Below the pieces are notes generated by a model. The model had not been told where the DNA came from. It made no database searches and worked only from the letters and a program-made list of their open reading frames with translations. Shown one piece after another: positions 60,703-64,000 of a stretch of 64,000 bases of DNA. Both the position numbers and the translations under genes were made by a program. Location of the stretch: NCBI RefSeq assembly GCF_900163815.1, contig NZ_FUKO01000012.1, positions 1 to 64,000 of the forward strand. Direction: 5' to 3'. Origin of the DNA: Microbacterium esteraromaticum. GTDB taxonomy: Bacteria; Actinomycetota; Actinomycetes; Actinomycetales; Microbacteriaceae. How positions within the stretch are numbered: the first letter of the stretch is position 1; each line of letters opens with the position of its first letter.

Positions 60703-61205
60703 GAGTTCACTCCGTTCTCCGAGGCCGCGCACAGGTGCTGAAGCTCCGGAAGGATCTGTTTCGGCGTGCCGGAGGCGAGCCGAAGGAAGGAATCGATGAG
60801 GATGCCGTCGGCCACGCGCCACACCAGGCGGATGAGGCCGTTCGGCTCCACGACGCGGTCGATGGTGACAGTGGCGAGGTCGGCGGCAGTGAGTTGCGCG
60901 GATGCCAGGAACACCGTGGGCGCACCATCTAGGCTGAGCGCGACACCGCGATCGGTGAGCACCAGTTCACCGCGTGCACGGTATGTCAGCGGCCGCACGG
61001 CCACTCGTTCGAGCGGCTCGTCATGACGTGTGCTGGCGACGTAGAGGATCTCGTGCCTGCTCGTCGTCTCTGCATGCTCGGGCACGCCCAGTGGCGCGGC
61101 CAGCCCTGCGTCGCGGCGAATGCGGGCTCGCCAGCCGAAGAACATCGCCAGCAGGATGACCGCCGCGATGGCGACCATGACCAGGACGGCAAATTCCCGG
61201 CTCAT
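60699..61205 (-). CDS. Membrane protein of the pyr operon (Rv1382-like)
   Basis: A 168-residue protein with one N-terminal helix (about residues 5-23) and a soluble domain rich in beta strands, possibly PH-like. It occupies the same place between pyrC and carA as M. tuberculosis Rv1382. Function is unknown. Overlaps of 4 bp at both ends (ATGA with pyrC, TTGA with carA) place it firmly in the operon. Confidence 0.85.
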   Translation of the reverse strand: MSREFAVLVMVAIAAVILLAMFFGWRARIRRDAGLAAPLGVPEHAETTSRHEILYVASTRHDEPLERVAVRPLTYRARGELVLTDRGVALSLDGAPTVFLASAQLTAADLATVTIDRVVEPNGLIRLVWRVADGILIDSFLRLASGTPKQILPELQHLCAASENGVNS

Positions 61206-62503
61206 CGGCGCAACTCCGCGACGAGGTCTCCCCCATCGACCGTGATCGTGCCACCGTGGATCGTCCACTGCACGCGCCCGGGAAGATCGCGACCGAGATA
61301 GGGCGAGTTGTGGCTGCGCCCGTGCAGATCTGCCTCGGTGAACACGCCCTGCACGCTCGGATCGTAGAGCGTGACGTGCGCGGGCCGACCCACCTCGAGT
61401 GAGCCGAAGCCCTCGAGCTGGCCGATCCGCGCGGGAGCGGCGCTGAGCACGCGCGCCACGTCGGTCCAGTCCAGCATCCCGGTCTCGACCATCGCCTGGT
61501 GGACGACGCGCAGCGCGCTTTCCAGCCCGACCATGCCGTTGGCCGCGGCCTGCCACTCGCAGGCCTTCGCCTCCGTGGGATGCGGCGCGTGATCGGTGGC
61601 GACGATGTCGATCGTGCCGTCGGCAAGACCTTCGCGCACGGCGAAGACGTCTTCCTGGGTGCGCAGCGGTGGATTCACCTTGTAGCGCGGGTCGTAGTCG
61701 CGCACGAGTTCATCCGTCAGCAGCAGGTGGTGCGGTGTGACCTCGGCGGTGACGCGGATGCCGCGCTTCTTGGCCCAGCGGATCAGATCGACCGAACCTG
61801 CCGTGGACAGGTGGCAGACGTGCAGGCGTGAGCCGACGTGCTCGGCGAGGAGCACATCACGGGCGATGATCGATTCCTCGGCCACGGCCGGCCAGCCGGC
61901 CAGGCCCAGTTCGGCCGAGACGATGCCCTCGTTCATCTGGGCGCCGGGAGTCAGGCGGGGGTCCTGCGCGTGCTGGGCGATGACGCCGTCGAACGACTTC
62001 ACGTATTCCAGCGCGCGGCGCATGATCAGCGGGTCCCAGACGCAGAAGCCGTCGTCGCTGAAGACCCGTACCCGCGCGCGGGAGCTGGCCATCGCGCCGA
62101 GTTCGGCGAGACGCTCGCCCTTCTGACCGACGGTGACGGCGCCGATGGGCTGCACCGTGGCGTACCCCGCGGCCTCGCCCAGTGCGAGCTCCTGCTCGAC
62201 GACGCCGGCGGTGTCGGCCACCGGCTGCGTGTTCGGCATCGCGAATACCGCGGTGAAGCCCCCGGAAGCGGCGGCGCGAGTGCCCGAGAGCACCGTCTCG
62301 GAGGTTTCGAAGCCCGGTTCGCGCAGGTGCGTGTGCAGATCGACGAGACCCGGCAGCGCGACGAGTCCGGCCGCGTCGATGACGCGCGCGCCGGATCGGC
62401 TCAGCCCGGTGCCGATCTCGGCGATGAGGCCGTTCTCGATCACGATGTCGGCGCTGTCGCGCCCGAGCAGCTGGACGCCTTCGATGACGAGGGTCTGGCT
62501 CAT
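61202..62503 (-). CDS. pyrC: Dihydroorotase
   Basis: Zinc amidohydrolase that cyclises carbamoyl aspartate. The 433-residue class I enzyme has the metal motif DLHTHLREPG (about 56-65), FAMPNTQPV, and the catalytic Asp in ATDHAPH near 310. The ATG overlaps the pyrB TAA by 1 bp, with AGGGGAA upstream. Confidence 0.96.
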   Translation of the reverse strand: MSQTLVIEGVQLLGRDSADIVIENGLIAEIGTGLSRSGARVIDAAGLVALPGLVDLHTHLREPGFETSETVLSGTRAAASGGFTAVFAMPNTQPVADTAGVVEQELALGEAAGYATVQPIGAVTVGQKGERLAELGAMASSRARVRVFSDDGFCVWDPLIMRRALEYVKSFDGVIAQHAQDPRLTPGAQMNEGIVSAELGLAGWPAVAEESIIARDVLLAEHVGSRLHVCHLSTAGSVDLIRWAKKRGIRVTAEVTPHHLLLTDELVRDYDPRYKVNPPLRTQEDVFAVREGLADGTIDIVATDHAPHPTEAKACEWQAAANGMVGLESALRVVHQAMVETGMLDWTDVARVLSAAPARIGQLEGFGSLEVGRPAHVTLYDPSVQGVFTEADLHGRSHNSPYLGRDLPGRVQWTIHGGTITVDGGDLVAELRR

Positions 62504-63465
62504 TACACTTCCCCTCGTTCGTCGTTGCGTTCACCCGCGAGAAGCAGGTAGAGCACTGCCATGCGCACGGAGACGCCATTGGTGACCTGCTCCAGCACAG
62601 TGGAGCGCGGTGAATCTGCGGCTTCTGAAGAGATCTCGAGCCCGCGGTTCATGGGTCCCGGGTGCAGCACAATGCTATCGCTCGGCAGCGATGCCGCGCG
62701 CAGTGCGTCAAGACCCCACATGCGCGAATACTCCCGTTCAGTGGGAAAATATGAGGCATTCATGCGCTCGCCCTGGATGCGCAGCATCATGACGGCGTCG
62801 GGGCCTTCGGCCAGTGCGTCATCGAGGTCGTAGAGCACGCGCACCGGCCAGTGCGAGACATTCTGCGGAATGAGCGTCGGTGGTGTCACCAGCGTCACGT
62901 CAGCACCGAGCGTCGACAGCAGCCACACGTTCGAGCGCGCGACGCGGGAGTGCAGCACATCGCCGACGATCGTCACGCGCATGCCGGAGAGATCTTTGCC
63001 GCGGCTTGCGGCGCCATAGCGGCGCTTGCGCATCGTGAATGCATCGAGCAGCGCTTGAGTGGGATGCTCGTGGGTGCCGTCGCCGGCGTTGACGACCCCT
63101 GCCGAGATCCAGCCGCTGGTCGCGAGTGTTCGCGGGGCGCCTGATGCCGAGTGACGGATGACGACAGCATCCGCTCCCATCGCCTGCAGCGTCTGCGCGG
63201 TGTCCTTCAGGCTCTCGCCCTTGGAGACGCTGGAACCCTTGGCCGCAAAGTTGATGACGTCGGCCGAGAGCCGTTTGGCGGCCGCCTCGAAAGAGATGCG
63301 CGTGCGCGTGGAGTCCTCGAAGAAGAGGTTGACGACGGTCTTCCCGAGAAGCGTGGGCAGTTTCTTGACCTCGCGAGACTGCGTGTCGGCCATGTCTTCA
63401 GCGACGTCGAGGATGCGCAGCGCACCATCGCGATCAAGGCTGCGGGTGTCGAGGAGGTGTCTCAT
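62503..63465 (-). CDS. pyrB: Aspartate carbamoyltransferase catalytic subunit
   Basis: Joins carbamoyl phosphate and aspartate. The 320-residue protein has the carbamoyl phosphate motif [11 protein letters not shown] (about 50-60), [11 protein letters not shown] and HPGPMNRG. No pyrI regulatory chain is present. The ATG overlaps the pyrR stop by 4 bp. Confidence 0.96.
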   Translation of the reverse strand: MRHLLDTRSLDRDGALRILDVAEDMADTQSREVKKLPTLLGKTVVNLFFEDSTRTRISFEAAAKRLSADVINFAAKGSSVSKGESLKDTAQTLQAMGADAVVIRHSASGAPRTLATSGWISAGVVNAGDGTHEHPTQALLDAFTMRKRRYGAASRGKDLSGMRVTIVGDVLHSRVARSNVWLLSTLGADVTLVTPPTLIPQNVSHWPVRVLYDLDDALAEGPDAVMMLRIQGERMNASYFPTEREYSRMWGLDALRAASLPSDSIVLHPGPMNRGLEISSEAADSPRSTVLEQVTNGVSVRMAVLYLLLAGERNDERGEV

Positions 63466-63992
63466 GATTCGATCGTCACCTCATCGGCGCCGTCGAGTTC
63501 GCGCAGCCGCACGTTGACGCGCTCCGCCCGCGAGGACGGGATGTTCTTGCCGACGAAATCCGGGCGGATGGGCAGTTCCCGGTGACCCCGGTCGATGAGG
63601 ATCGCGAGGCGCACGGCTGCGGGGCGTCCGATCGACTGGAGCGCGTCGAGGGCGGCACGGATGCTGCGCCCGGAGAAAAGCACGTCATCGACGAGGACGA
63701 CCGTCTTGCCGTCGATGCCGCCTTCGGGGATCTCGGTGCGCTTGGGCGAGCGCGTGGGGTGCTTGGCGAGATCGTCCCGGAAGAGGGTGATGTCGAGCGA
63801 GCCGACGAGGATCTCGGTGTCGGCGATCGCGGAGATGATCGGACCGAGTCGGTCTGCCAGAGTGACGCCACGGGTGGGGATGCCGAGAAGGACGAGGCCT
63901 TCAGCGCCACGGTTGGATTCGAGGATCTCGTGGGCGATGCGCGTCAGAGCGCGCACGATATCGGCTTCCTGCAGCACAGTACGTGCAGACAA
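63462..63992 (-). CDS. pyrR: Pyrimidine operon regulator PyrR / uracil phosphoribosyltransferase
   Basis: RNA-binding attenuator of pyr genes with the type I phosphoribosyltransferase fold. The PRPP motif [18 protein letters not shown] and the [13 protein letters not shown] segment are clear. It is the first visible gene of the pyr operon. The start is uncertain: TTG at 63992 fits the family N-terminus, but the window ends 8 bp on, so a start outside it is possible. Any PyrR-binding leader would also be outside. Confidence 0.92.
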   Translation of the reverse strand: MSARTVLQEADIVRALTRIAHEILESNRGAEGLVLLGIPTRGVTLADRLGPIISAIADTEILVGSLDITLFRDDLAKHPTRSPKRTEIPEGGIDGKTVVLVDDVLFSGRSIRAALDALQSIGRPAAVRLAILIDRGHRELPIRPDFVGKNIPSSRAERVNVRLRELDGADEVTIES

Positions 63993-64000
63993 TGGCCACG

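Overview
The window is a high-GC actinobacterial chromosome segment, most like Microbacteriaceae (Microbacterium or a close relative). The basis is RbpA, PafBC, a HelY-type helicase, an ANTAR response regulator, a type 2 PyrF, a mihF-gmk fusion, many GTG/TTG starts, and a gene order close to that of Mycobacterium tuberculosis. It is almost wholly housekeeping DNA with one small accessory patch at 19.8-23.5 kb. I found no CRISPR array, prophage, conjugative module or biosynthetic cluster.

Left arm (0-20 kb, mainly + strand): tRNA-Leu(GAG) with terminator, an M20 peptidase, uppP, PAC2 protein (-), a HAD phosphatase-trmI-FKBP lipoprotein-pafB-pafC-tatA-tatC-helY-lnt run with overlapping or near-touching genes, then rbpA, a GDPD-qmcA-nfeD operon (-), an SDR, an HdeD-type membrane protein (-) and a UvrA-family ABC protein.

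Accessory patch (19.8-23.5 kb): a decayed PIN-domain toxin gene, an intact vapBC pair with a consensus TATAAT box, a strong candidate chromosomal dif site (20963-20990), a small exported-protein gene broken by a one-base frameshift, a DUF222-like remnant, and an IS110-family element whose 5' non-coding segment is the expected site of a bridge RNA.

Right arm (23.5-64 kb, almost all - strand): YCII protein and MFS transporter (+), an operon of SGNH hydrolase, YczE-like membrane protein and a SUMF1-domain protein, a DUF885 peptidase, polA, a thioesterase (+), a pdtaR-like regulator, tRNA-Leu(CAA), pyk, gltBD, lgt, and a nearly unbroken run of trp, his, rpe-rsmB-fmt-priA, metK, rpoZ, gmk and pyr genes. 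These serve de novo pyrimidine, histidine and tryptophan synthesis, ammonia assimilation, SAM supply and lipoprotein maturation.

The most notable large-scale signal is that coding orientation reverses at the dif candidate. Most genes on both sides point towards it, as expected if replication forks meet there. The left block corresponds to the M. tuberculosis Rv2050-Rv2141 region and the right block to Rv1380-Rv1629, which lie on opposite sides of that chromosome's terminus region. Two conspicuous absences are trpE (between hisI and the Trp-associated membrane gene) and the Pup-proteasome genes (between trmI and pafB).
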